Source: Paenibacillus sp. JZ16
GTDB taxonomy: Bacteria; Bacillota; Bacilli; Paenibacillales; Paenibacillaceae
DNA: 64,000 bases
Direction of reading: 5' to 3'
Assembly (NCBI RefSeq): GCF_015326965.1
Contig: NZ_CP017659.1
Span: forward strand, 186,001 to 250,000
The position numbers were made by a program, and so were the translations under genes. This document shows, in pieces, positions 51,616 to 60,195 of the stretch (positions are counted from its first letter, which is position 1; every line of letters starts with the position of its first letter). The notes under the pieces were generated by a model. The model was not told the origin of the DNA. It searched no databases and was given only the letters and a program-made list of their open reading frames with translations.

Positions 51616-53601
51616 CTACGCCAGCTCCAACACAACCATTTGGTGATTATCCAAATAAGGAACCGTGTAGTTAATCTCGTCTTGATTGTTGACAGTATAA
51701 GGAAGTTCCTCCATCGAAGGAGCTAAATAGACCCGTTTAACCGAGGCCTGGGACGGGAGACGCAAGCCGACGGAAACATCCCGCAGCGGAACGATGTCTT
51801 CAATGACTTCAACACGCCCCTTCAACACAGGGGTGGCATACAACAGGTGATTTATGTAGCGTTTCTCGCCCTGCTGATACTGAAGCGTCGCAATGCCTCG
51901 TGCCGGCAAATCGCAGCTCAAGGAAGGCTGCGGCAGGAGCCGTGCAAGAGCATGCAATACCATCTCTTTCAGAATGAGATGTCCGTTGTCCGCGTAGTCG
52001 CCGAACACATTCCATGCGATATAGATACCGCTTGTGCTTTCGATCATGCCGGGTCCGCTGTCCTCCCCCGCGCTTGGCGTGTGCTGATGAGAACAGAACG
52101 TGAACACGTCCCGGTTAAAGTACGGATTCTCCCGGCTGCCAATTGCACGGCCGCCGTTCAGTTCAACCTGCTGTCCCTCGCTGTATATGACAAATGAAGC
52201 AGGGAGGAGGGGCCCTGGAGTAAAGTCCGGACGGAAATATGACGGACGGTAAGGGCTGGCGCCTCTCCAGTTCAGTCCAAGATCAAGCGCAAATGCGCTG
52301 CCGTCCGGCTCCAAACCTGAGCGACCCGTGGCCAGAAGCTTGCCGCCGCTCGCGGTAAAAGCGCGGATAGCTTCTCCCAATGCCGGCCATACCGGCACAT
52401 CATCCGGCAAAATCAGCACTTTGTAGAGGCTGAAATCAGCACTGGCATCCACGATGTCGTACAGGTAATGTCCTTCGGTCAGGATGCGTACGGCTCCGGC
52501 ATCCGCCAGATTGTTACGGTCTTCCGATTTTCGTGCTTCGGGACAAGCCTCCCAAGCAGCCTCCAGCGACAAGACGGCGATATCCGCTACTGAAGATGTT
52601 TCGCTGCACCATGGCTCCTTCGCTTCCACCTCCGCATAGGCGGTGCCGATCAAGGCGTAAGTCGCTTCATCCATCATGCCGGAAGGGTGAAGCTGATCGC
52701 CGATTGAGCACTTGGCGCCGTGGGCGAAACTGAGCGCCGTTTCGAAGCGAAGCGCGTTCGGATGCTTGTAACCGCCGAATTCGCCCCAGGAGGTATGGAA
52801 TTTGCCCGTCATGCCGAGATAGTCCATGCCAAGCGTCTGTGCATAGCGTGCGGAAAGCGGGAAGTGGTCGTAACCCCAGCCTCCGGTCGGCAGCGATTCC
52901 AGTTCCAGATGACTGTTGACTTGGGCAAGGTCGCGGCGTCCGCGACGCTGATGGCCGCTGTTATGGAAAACCGGAAGACCGGGCTTGATCTCGTCCACCG
53001 TTTCCCGAACGCGGCGGGCATAGTTCAGGTAGGTCGCCTCGCCCAGGGCGGCAACGGCTGCTTCATCGCGAGGGTCTTGACCGGCTGATCGCAGGGCGGC
53101 TACGCAATGCTGGCACCGGCATTTGCGGATCCCGACGATGTCAAGGAAAATGCCATCCGCATCATATCTGGAGACTACCTCACGAATTTGCTCAATCAAG
53201 ATGTCCAGGTAAGGCGTATTAAAGCAAAACTCGTGGTAACCGGGGGTCATGAAATCTTTCACCCAGCGCGTACGATCTTCCGCGTCGCGGATCAGCCATT
53301 CGGGATGGCGCCGCGCCAGCTTTTCGTCCAGCCCCGCGGATAAGTACACCGGCGTTTTGACGTCGATTTCGTGGGCGGCAGCAATCATCTCGCCCAGCAG
53401 ATCGAATGAGAGATGCGGGTGCATTTCATTGGCTTCGCTCGGATGGTATGCCCACCCGTGATGGCATTTTGAAAACACCGTGATGGAATCGACGTGCCCG
53501 GCACGCAGCATGTTCTGGAACTGGGATTTTGAAAAACGGCTTCCGATGTCGGCGATGGCCTCGGATGTATGGAAGTCGAGATGAACCTGACGATAACGCA
53601 T
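51616..53601 (-). CDS. Putative glycoside hydrolase (GHL6-like barrel with beta-galactosidase trimerisation-like domain)
   Basis: 661 residues from ATG 53601, ten bases after AAGGAGG; an in-frame TTG at 53607 is closer to it. The first half looks like a TIM barrel (YRQVHLDFHTSEAIADIG, VDSITVFSKCHHGWAYHPS, RYDADGIFLDIVG, YDHFPLSARYAQTLGMDYLG), with acidic residues in DGIFLD as candidate catalysts. The central part resembles the trimerisation/glutamine-amidotransferase-like domain of GH42 enzymes (YKVLILPDDVPVWPALGEAI), followed by a small beta domain. No signal peptide is present. The gene is divergent from an AraC regulator, suggesting inducible use of an imported oligosaccharide. Confidence 0.78.
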   Translation of the reverse strand: MRYRQVHLDFHTSEAIADIGSRFSKSQFQNMLRAGHVDSITVFSKCHHGWAYHPSEANEMHPHLSFDLLGEMIAAAHEIDVKTPVYLSAGLDEKLARRHPEWLIRDAEDRTRWVKDFMTPGYHEFCFNTPYLDILIEQIREVVSRYDADGIFLDIVGIRKCRCQHCVAALRSAGQDPRDEAAVAALGEATYLNYARRVRETVDEIKPGLPVFHNSGHQRRGRRDLAQVNSHLELESLPTGGWGYDHFPLSARYAQTLGMDYLGMTGKFHTSWGEFGGYKHPNALRFETALSFAHGAKCSIGDQLHPSGMMDEATYALIGTAYAEVEAKEPWCSETSSVADIAVLSLEAAWEACPEARKSEDRNNLADAGAVRILTEGHYLYDIVDASADFSLYKVLILPDDVPVWPALGEAIRAFTASGGKLLATGRSGLEPDGSAFALDLGLNWRGASPYRPSYFRPDFTPGPLLPASFVIYSEGQQVELNGGRAIGSRENPYFNRDVFTFCSHQHTPSAGEDSGPGMIESTSGIYIAWNVFGDYADNGHLILKEMVLHALARLLPQPSLSCDLPARGIATLQYQQGEKRYINHLLYATPVLKGRVEVIEDIVPLRDVSVGLRLPSQASVKRVYLAPSMEELPYTVNNQDEINYTVPYLDNHQMVVLELA

Positions 53602-53730
53602 GCGCAAACAGCCTCCTTAGTCGCTATATGGTAGCGGTTACTTGTGATCAAATGTACCTCTTTTTCATGCGGGCAACCAGTGATAATATAGACTTTAATT
53701 AGCACAAAATGAACTTGCGAAAAGGAGGGG

Positions 53731-54645
53731 ATGGCCTTGCTGTGCTTAGAATTCGCCATACCGCCGCTGCCGCAATTCGTAACGGCCGGACATGCCGTAT
53801 GGAAGCCGGGAGACAAGCATTTCGCTCGTACCTTCGGCGTTTTTGACCTGCTGCTGGTCACAAAGGGAACGCTCTATATGAGGGAGGAACAGACGGAGTA
53901 TGAGGTAGGCGCGGGAAAGCTGCTGGTACTGGAAGCAGGACTGCCGCATGTAGGGCACCAAGCCTGCTCGGAGCATACGGAGATTTATTGGGTGCATTTC
54001 ATCCATGGGCATCCGGCCGTTCACATCCGGCGAGAAGATATTCCCTGGTCGAACCTGCTGTCCAAGGGCACGGTCGAAGACGTTGAGCCCTCATCGCAGC
54101 AGCGCATGTACTTGCCGAAGTTTGCATCCGTCGAGGTGCAAACCGTGGAGCCGATGCTGCGCGGATTGAACGATACCCACAACAGACTGAACGGGGAGAA
54201 TGCGCTCCAGCTCCATCTTTTGCTGACCGAGCTGTTTGCCGCCCTGCAGGCAGGCTGCGCCCGGACGTCCGAGCCGGAGCCTTCCGTACGGCTGGCCCAA
54301 GCCGCCGCAGCCTATTTAAACGAACATTGGAGGGAGCCGTTTGAACGGGCCTCGCTGGAGGAAAAGCTCCATTTCCAAGCGAGTTATATCGCCAGATGCA
54401 TGAAGAGGCATATCGGCAAAACGCCCCTGCAGTATGTGCTGCACCTGCGCCTGGAGGAGGCCAAGAAACTGCTTGGCGGCACGGTGCTTGGCATTTCCGA
54501 GATCGCGGAACGCGTGGGAATCCGTGATTCCAACTACATGACGCGCCTGTTTACCGCCAAGCTTGGCATGACGCCCGGTGCTTATCGGCAGATGCTTCGG
54601 CAGCAGAACGAAGGTGGAGGGAACGCGTCACCTGGACAACCCTGA
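53731..54645 (+). CDS. AraC-family transcriptional regulator (cupin sensor)
   Basis: 304 residues, ATG at the end of AAAAGGAGGGG. The cupin-like N-terminus (LLVTKGTLYMREEQTEYEVG, then VHFIHGHP) is followed by a double helix-turn-helix with FQASYIARCMKRHIGKTPLQ and ISEIAERVGIRDSNYMTRLF plus GMTPGAYRQ. It is divergent from the glycoside hydrolase across about 130 bp and is its likely activator. A GH88-like remnant follows directly. Confidence 0.91.
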   Translation: MALLCLEFAIPPLPQFVTAGHAVWKPGDKHFARTFGVFDLLLVTKGTLYMREEQTEYEVGAGKLLVLEAGLPHVGHQACSEHTEIYWVHFIHGHPAVHIRREDIPWSNLLSKGTVEDVEPSSQQRMYLPKFASVEVQTVEPMLRGLNDTHNRLNGENALQLHLLLTELFAALQAGCARTSEPEPSVRLAQAAAAYLNEHWREPFERASLEEKLHFQASYIARCMKRHIGKTPLQYVLHLRLEEAKKLLGGTVLGISEIAERVGIRDSNYMTRLFTAKLGMTPGAYRQMLRQQNEGGGNASPGQP

Positions 54646-54655
54646 TAAGTAATAA

Positions 54656-54838
54656 GGCGATCCCGCAGATACGGTGAGTGCGTATCCCGTGCAGGGTAAC
54701 CTTTCGAAAGGTCTTTTGCAACATGGCTCGTATTTTGTTAGGGGAGGAATTGCACCGGACGATTTTGTCATTTGGGGCGATTATTTCTTCCTTGAAGCTC
54801 ATGCGTTTAAACAACGGGCGGCCCGGTTACTGGTATGA
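54656..54838 (+). pseudogene. C-terminal remnant of a GH88-like unsaturated glucuronyl hydrolase
   Basis: The frame from 54656 to the stop at 54836-54838 reads GDPADTVSAYPVQGNLSKGL, then LQHGSYFVRGGIAPDDFV and IWGDYFFLEAHAFKQRAARL. GLLQHGSYF and IWGDYFFLEA are characteristic of the extreme C-terminus of GH88/GH105 glycan hydrolases. About 60 codons remain of an enzyme usually near 370 residues long, without start or ribosome site. It begins ten bases after the AraC gene, so it was probably part of the same glycan-use locus before deletion. Confidence 0.72.
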
Positions 54839-54891
54839 ACCCGTGAGGTCAAAAACAATAGAATGATTTTCCATGGTTTCCTAAAAAGCGA

Positions 54892-54923
54892 GAGGCCCTG
54901 TGATTTAAGACTGACAGGGCCTC
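54892..54923. terminator. Hairpin behind the GH88 remnant
   Basis: GAGGCCCTGT (54892-54901) pairs perfectly with ACAGGGCCTC (54914-54923). A second GTACAGGGC followed by eight T residues lies 20 bases on, so termination may use an alternative pairing of CCCTG with CAGGG. Confidence 0.6.
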
Positions 54924-54993
54924 CCGATACCATGAGCACTTGCTGTACAGGGCTTTTTTTTGATTGTACCTAGTGAACTGAGAGAGGTTAGCC

Positions 54994-55525
54994 TTACCGA
55001 TGAACACGGATAGGAAGCTGAGTCAACATTTGTCCTGTAGCGGAAGGACTCAGGTTATCTTCCAGTTTCAGGAACCGGCTCAATGCGCGGGAAGAAATCC
55101 ATGAACCTGCTTATCGCTATATTTGCTTCCAGCCGTGCCAGCGGAGCACCCAGGCAAAAGTATGTTAAACCGATAGCGGAGCATTTCCTCGATGGCATTG
55201 GGAAGGAGCTCGCGGTTAGCCTGGATTTCCCCGTAAATTTGGTTGTTGTCATATAAGAAGGAATAAAACGTATTGGCTAGCAGATGAGTCGTCGTTTCAA
55301 TGCCTGCACCCACGATAAACATCGTCGTTCTGACGATCTCATCGTCCGATAACCGATCCCCGTCCTCGGCTTGGATGAGGTCGGAGATGATATCGTCCGC
55401 GAGATTGGCTCTTTTTTGGACGATATGAGGATAGAGATAGTTGTAATATTCCTTGGCAGCACGACGTTTCAGTTCTTGAACATCTTCCGAATGGTTTTTG
55501 GGCAGGGGAAGGAACAGATCGACCA
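54994..55525 (-). pseudogene. Cytochrome P450 remnant, multiply damaged
   Basis: On the minus strand the text runs LFLPLPKNHSEDVQELKRRA, the I-helix FIVGAGIETTTHLLANTFYS and the K-helix EEMLR (E-x-x-R). A deletion and frame change then lead to the heme-ligand motif YFCLGAPLARLEANIA, and after another frameshift the normal end NLSPSATGQMLTQLPIRVHR with its stop at 54994-54996. The first 190 or so residues are missing; the frame passes into another gene remnant near 55525. Missing N-terminus, lost meander region and two frame changes make it non-functional. The type is a soluble class I bacterial P450. Confidence 0.85.
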
Positions 55526-56739
55526 ATGGATGGCCTTTATCAGCGATAAAAACGCAGAGAACATCGTGAAGCGTACTTCGCTGCAGATCGGGATACATGA
55601 CTATGCGCTGCTTGAATATGACAAGGGCAGGGTGAGCATGACAGATGATGATCTAGACAGATCGATGCCGGAAGACAGATGGACACCTGGTGAGCCGTTG
55701 ACCGAAGAACTTGTGCGAGAGCACATCGTTCCTGAGCTATCCTCTTATATGCAGCGTAAATTGGATGAAATGCCGAGCTCTATCATCGATTATCAGTTTC
55801 CGTTTAACGGCAAGTTTCGAGTGCGGGAAGGCGACCTGAATCTTTGTATTCTTACAGATGGGACAAAGAAGAAGCAATTACAAGAACGAATCTCAATCTA
55901 TATAGCCAATAAGCTAGAAAAAGGAACCTATCCGACCAAACCGTTGGAGACGTTTTTCCTGTCCAGACACATCCTGGACGAGGGGCTGTTTCCAGACGCG
56001 GATCCCTACTCGACTGGATCATTGGCGTCTATGGATTAAGCAGGAAACAGGGGAGAGTTACGCTCGCGCGCTCCGGTTTCTGACTCACCTCTTCGGCTTG
56101 GGATTCCCGAAAAGCTGCCAAATCAAACTGAAGTCCTCAGGGAAGCAGTGTCTCCCGATTAAAGGCTTGGCTAAGTCGGGAACGCATCGATTCTTTGCCA
56201 ATGCTGTGGAATATCCCGATCTGTAACCTCTAATGGAGGAGTATGCCAAAACTGCAATGGAGCCGTTTGAATGGTACACGGATACGGAAGGGGAGAAAAA
56301 CTGCATGCCGGGAAGCTATGCCGTATTTAGCCTCGGATTGAAGGATAAAACGTATTTCCCGTTGGTGGAAGAATATATGGGTAAAGTCGATGACGAACAC
56401 CAATCCGTTCAAAACCATTTTACTTTAGCTTTTACTGAGCGGCATGGTGTCTGTGCGGAAACGATTCCAACCTTGGTAAAGTGCATGCTGCACTGCACCG
56501 ATTGGATGAAACTGAAGATTCAATCGGACATGGAAACCGACGTAAACGTCAAACTGCTGCTCGACCAAGTTCGCGGCCTTCCGTATTACCAGGTGGAGCA
56601 TATCGTATATTTGGTCTGGGGCGGAATGGACAAGCTCAAGAAGATAGCCGCCAAAGCCGAAGGGGAAACCTCCATAGATGTGGAGGTTATTCGGGTTGGT
56701 CGGAAAAAGTATATCACGAAAAGAACTCATCCAAGCTGA
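55526..56739 (+). pseudogene. Broken gene of unknown function
   Basis: Three blocks form one damaged gene. 55526-56009 reads MAFISDKNAENIVKRTSLQ through SSIIDYQFPFNGKFRVREGD and HILDEGLFPDADPYS. A one-base frameshift near 56010 continues as RLDHWRLWIKQETGESYAR and FLTHLFGLGFPKSCQIKLKS, ending at an in-frame TAA (56224-56226). The same frame resumes with LMEEYAKTAMEPFEWYTDTE to VGRKKYITKRTHPS at 56739. The 5' end is missing where it meets the P450 remnant. I do not recognise the family. The protein would be soluble and over 400 residues. The block from 56233 alone has no good start. Confidence 0.68.
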
Positions 56740-56850
56740 AATGCTTGACAAACATTAGCTGGTTTTTTTCTTGGTTTTAGGATTAGAAGTCATATCCAAC
56801 CGCATTTTTCACATAAAATGTACAAGCTTGGTATTCGTAGGCGGGAGTGA

Positions 56851-57492
56851 ATGCGATTGAACGTGAATTTATTAATTAGCTACATTATTCTGGGATTAAC
56901 ATTGGCTGCTCCGATCGGGCCCGTGAACTCGGCCAGGCTTGATAAAGGGATCCGAAATGGCTTTTGGCATGCCTGGGTTGTGGGAGCAGGATCCATGTTG
57001 GCAGACGCAGCCTTTATGCTGGTCATTTATTTAGGACTTGTTCAATTTCTCAACATTCCGATCGTTCAGATTTTTTTATGGCTTTTTGGCGGATTCGTTT
57101 TAATTTATAGCGGTGTTGAGAGTATTATGAAGGTGAATAAATTGAAAATCAGCTCTGCAGCGAGAAAAAAGGATTCCTTGTTTAGCTGTTTTTTGCTGGG
57201 GTTTTTTATGTCGATTACCAGCCCGTTGTCGATTTTGTTTTGGCTGGGGATTTACGGGTCCATCTTGGCTAAGACCGCTAGCTCGTTTGGGACTAGCCAT
57301 TTACTGCTTTACAGCAGCATGATCTTTTTGGGCCTAACCCTCTGGGACCTGTGCGTTGCGGGATTAACCAGCGGACTTCGCCGATTCCTGAACGACAAAA
57401 TGCTGACTGCGATTTCTGTGATCTCGGGAATTTCCCTCGTGGGTTTCGGTGTGTACTTCGGGATTCAGGGCATTCTTGCGTTAACAGGATAA
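56851..57492 (+). CDS. LysE family amino acid/metabolite exporter
   Basis: 213 residues, ATG after GGCGGGAGTGAATGCG (a TTG follows at codon 3). Six hydrophobic helices are seen. The N-terminal signature LGLTLAAPIGPVNSARLDKG matches LysE/RhtB proteins, as does the FFMSITSPLSILFWLGIYGS segment. It probably exports an amino acid or similar metabolite. The gene stands alone between the pseudogene region and asnA. Confidence 0.9.
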   Translation: MRLNVNLLISYIILGLTLAAPIGPVNSARLDKGIRNGFWHAWVVGAGSMLADAAFMLVIYLGLVQFLNIPIVQIFLWLFGGFVLIYSGVESIMKVNKLKISSAARKKDSLFSCFLLGFFMSITSPLSILFWLGIYGSILAKTASSFGTSHLLLYSSMIFLGLTLWDLCVAGLTSGLRRFLNDKMLTAISVISGISLVGFGVYFGIQGILALTG

Positions 57493-57615
57493 CCAAGTGG
57501 TCATCTGCCCAATTCCGTTCAATATACATGGGACAAAGCGACAGTATTGGAGGGTAAACATAAACTGTTCTCAGACAATTAGGCAGAAGTTTACATTTCA
57601 GGGGCGAAAAACGAC

Positions 57616-58629
57616 TTGCTAAGATCTATCGTGATTCCTGAGCGTTACCAATCCAGGCTAGACAGGATGGAAACGGCTATCGCCATACAAAAAACCAAAT
57701 CGTATTTTAAGACCGGGCTTGAGAAGGCACTCCGCTTAACCGAAGTCTCCTCACCCGTTATGGTAAAAGAGGGCACAGGCATTAACGACAATTTGAACGG
57801 TACGGAACGGACCGTATCTTTTGATGTGATGGATATGAAGGAAGGCCGTGTCGAAATTGTGCAATCCCTTGCAAAGTGGAAACGGTCGGCCCTTGCCCAA
57901 TACGGCTTTAAGAATGGGGAAGGTTTATACACCGATATGAAAGCCGTCAGGCGTGATGAAAGCATGGATAATCTGCATTCGATCTACGTCGATCAGTGGG
58001 ATTGGGAAAAAGTGATAGGCGAAGACAATCGCAACCTCGCCACCTTAAAATACGAAGCTGCACGAATATATGAAGCGATAAAGTCCACGGAAGCGTTTGT
58101 CCATGAACTTCATCCATGCTTGGAGCCGATCCTTCCGGAGCGCATATTTTTCGTTACGACGCAGGAGCTGGAAGACCGCTTTCCTGGCCTCTCTCCGAAG
58201 GAAAGGGAACATGAAATCGCCAGAATGCATGGTGCCGTATTCATTATGCAGATCGGCGGAGCGTTGAAGTCCGGGCAGGTTCACGACGGCCGCTCGCCGG
58301 ATTATGATGACTGGACGTTAAACGGGGATATTGTTTTGTGGTATCCGGTATTGAATTGTGCGGTGGAGATCTCATCCATGGGGATCCGGGTGGATGCTCC
58401 ATCACTTCGTCAACAGCTTCTGGCCAGCAACCAGCTGGATCGTTTAGGTCTTAACTTTCACCAAGCCGTCCTCGCAGGGCAGCTGCCGTCGTCCATCGGT
58501 GGAGGCATCGGACAATCCAGGCTATGCATGTTCCTTCTGAGAAAAGCTCATATCGGTGAAGTACAGGTCTCCGTATGGAACGAGAAAACAATGAAAGAAT
58601 GCGAAGAGGGAAACATCCCGATTCTGTAA
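57616..58629 (+). CDS. asnA: Aspartate-ammonia ligase (asparagine synthetase A)
   Basis: 337 residues from TTG 57616, a start that keeps the conserved IVIPERYQSRLDRMETAI beginning. The ammonia-dependent enzyme is related to class II aminoacyl-tRNA synthetases: VVQSLAKWKR-like VEIVQSLAKWKRSALAQYG, LHSIYVDQWDWEKVI, APDYDDW-like SPDYDDWTLNGDIV and GGGIGQSRLCMFLL for ATP and aspartate binding. It makes asparagine from aspartate, ammonia and ATP. I searched the 120-base leader for a T-box specifier and antiterminator signature and found none. A strong terminator follows. Confidence 0.96.
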   Translation: MLRSIVIPERYQSRLDRMETAIAIQKTKSYFKTGLEKALRLTEVSSPVMVKEGTGINDNLNGTERTVSFDVMDMKEGRVEIVQSLAKWKRSALAQYGFKNGEGLYTDMKAVRRDESMDNLHSIYVDQWDWEKVIGEDNRNLATLKYEAARIYEAIKSTEAFVHELHPCLEPILPERIFFVTTQELEDRFPGLSPKEREHEIARMHGAVFIMQIGGALKSGQVHDGRSPDYDDWTLNGDIVLWYPVLNCAVEISSMGIRVDAPSLRQQLLASNQLDRLGLNFHQAVLAGQLPSSIGGGIGQSRLCMFLLRKAHIGEVQVSVWNEKTMKECEEGNIPIL

Positions 58630-58635
58630 GAAGCA

Positions 58636-58676
58636 AAAGAAAGGGCATCTACTAAAAGATGCCCTTTCTTTTTTTA
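58636..58676. terminator. Bidirectional terminator between asnA and permease gene
   Basis: AGAAAGGGCATCT (58638-58650) and AGATGCCCTTTCT (58657-58669) form a perfect 13-bp stem, with T7 on the + side and A-rich sequence on the other. Its right part overlaps the permease stop codon. Confidence 0.92.
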
Positions 58677-60059
58677 ATTGTTGATGGTGTTGGTCTGCAT
58701 CCTGTTCCATATCTTGACCATAATTAGCGTCACGATGGCCACAAGTGCAGCCAAGATCAAACTGACAAAAAAACCGGGCCGAATGCTCTTCTCCATGATG
58801 GTTCCGGTTACGGCACCGAGCAGGAGGATGATGCCGAATCCACCCAGAATCACATCCCACATTCTGACCTTTAGAATTTTGTAAGCCGAAATGATAATGA
58901 ACGACCAATTATACATCTGCAATATCCCGGCAGCAGTTGTAATGTATTCGTATATTTTTCCGGGCAATAGGAGTGCCGTAACGATTGAAGCCGATAAACC
59001 GATCGCGGCAAGCACCAAGGAAGGGAGCGGCAGCTTCCGGAAATTTTCCAGCTTCTTCGTAAAAATACTCGGTGCATCGCCGTCTTTAGCCATCGTCACA
59101 AGCAAGTTCACTACGGCAAACAATGAAGCGCTCATCGTCGAGAATCCGGCCATAATGATCGCTCCATTGAATACATGGGGAAAGAAAGTTAGCGGATAGC
59201 TGGATAGCGCTGTAACGAACGGGCTTTCTTTCTCACTCAAGAGGTTGTAGGAAACCATGAAGACAGCAAGCCCGATGGATATCATGTAAATCACGGTCAG
59301 TCCGATGAGCATGACTTTTCCTGACTTGGGAGCATCCTTTTTGTTTTTGAGCTGCATGGACATCAAACCAATGGTTTCGACACCCCCATAGGCATAGAAA
59401 GCATATAAGAGCGAGGACCAGAATGCGGGAAATCCGCCAGGGAACACTTGTCCAACCGAATCGGGAAATCCGGGTCTACCATCGCTGCCCCCGCGAATCC
59501 AGCCCATAAGCGCGGCAGTTGAGAGAAGAATAAACATGAGAATCGCCGCTGTTTTTATGACGGCCAATACATTTTCCACCTTATCGAAGCCTTTCGTACC
59601 CAGCAGAACGACGGCAATCGATAATACGGCATAGATGGCAGCAAATATCCATAGCGGAACATCAGGGAACCAAAACTTGGTCAGGATGGACAGAGCCGTC
59701 AGCTGACTGCCCATGATTAGAATTTTCGTGCTCCAGTAATTCCATGCGCTTCCGAAACGTGCCCACCGCCCAAACGCTTTTCCCGCATAATAACAAAAGG
59801 ATCCCTCTTGAGGATCCGCCGTCGTCATTTTGGCCAAAAAATGAAAGACGATATAGGTTCCTATAGCAGCGATAAGGAATGATAAAACCATGGAAGGTCC
59901 CGTCAGCTTAATGCCAATGCCGGAACCTAGAAAATACCCCGTACCAATCGTACAACCGATGCCAAGCAGTGAGAGCTGCCACCACTTTAAGCTGCCTTTG
60001 CTGCTCTTTTGATCCGACGATGCGGAATCGTTCGGTCCTGCACACCCAGGTGAATCCAT
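58674..60059 (-). CDS. APC-family amino acid permease
   Basis: 461 residues from ATG 60059, preceded on the minus strand by AGGAGGTATGTGCT; longer in-frame extensions exist but lie upstream of that site. About 12 helices are visible, with the consensus amphipathic region in helix 1 (LLGIGCTIGTGYFLGSGIGI) and in helix 8 (MAGFSTMSASLFAVVNLLVT). It is related to the D-serine/D-alanine/glycine and GABA permease groups. The substrate is uncertain. It is divergent from the ger operon. Confidence 0.91.
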   Translation of the reverse strand: MDSPGCAGPNDSASSDQKSSKGSLKWWQLSLLGIGCTIGTGYFLGSGIGIKLTGPSMVLSFLIAAIGTYIVFHFLAKMTTADPQEGSFCYYAGKAFGRWARFGSAWNYWSTKILIMGSQLTALSILTKFWFPDVPLWIFAAIYAVLSIAVVLLGTKGFDKVENVLAVIKTAAILMFILLSTAALMGWIRGGSDGRPGFPDSVGQVFPGGFPAFWSSLLYAFYAYGGVETIGLMSMQLKNKKDAPKSGKVMLIGLTVIYMISIGLAVFMVSYNLLSEKESPFVTALSSYPLTFFPHVFNGAIIMAGFSTMSASLFAVVNLLVTMAKDGDAPSIFTKKLENFRKLPLPSLVLAAIGLSASIVTALLLPGKIYEYITTAAGILQMYNWSFIIISAYKILKVRMWDVILGGFGIILLLGAVTGTIMEKSIRPGFFVSLILAALVAIVTLIMVKIWNRMQTNTINN

Positions 60060-60139
60060 AGCACATACCTCCTCTATGGTTAAGTTGTTCATGTTCCGTG
60101 CGGAGTATGCATCCGGTTTGAGCAGATTAACCATTATTG

Positions 60140-60168
60140 GAATAATTATTATGTAAGTCCCCATAATA
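60140..60168 (+). promoter_or_regulatory. Sigma-G-type forespore promoter of the ger operon
   Basis: GAATA (60140-60144), a 17-bp spacer and CATAATA (60162-60168) fit the Bacillus sigma-G consensus GHATR-N17/18-CATNHTA exactly. The start site would be near 60175, about 20 bases before the gerA start. Germinant-receptor operons are classical sigma-G targets. Confidence 0.75.
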
Positions 60169-60195
60169 GCTATAGATTGGTGGGGAGTGAGTGTT

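Noticed and set aside
54678..54866. 62-codon frame behind the AraC gene
   Set aside because: A different frame over the same bases reads as a GH88-family C-terminus, so this one is a shadow.
55371..56039. Single 222-residue gene on the plus strand
   Set aside because: Its first 50 codons are antisense to the P450 remnant; only the part from about 55526 on is genuine, and that is a damaged gene continuing in another frame.
57493..57615. T-box riboswitch upstream of asnA
   Set aside because: No antiterminator consensus, no terminator and too short a leader.
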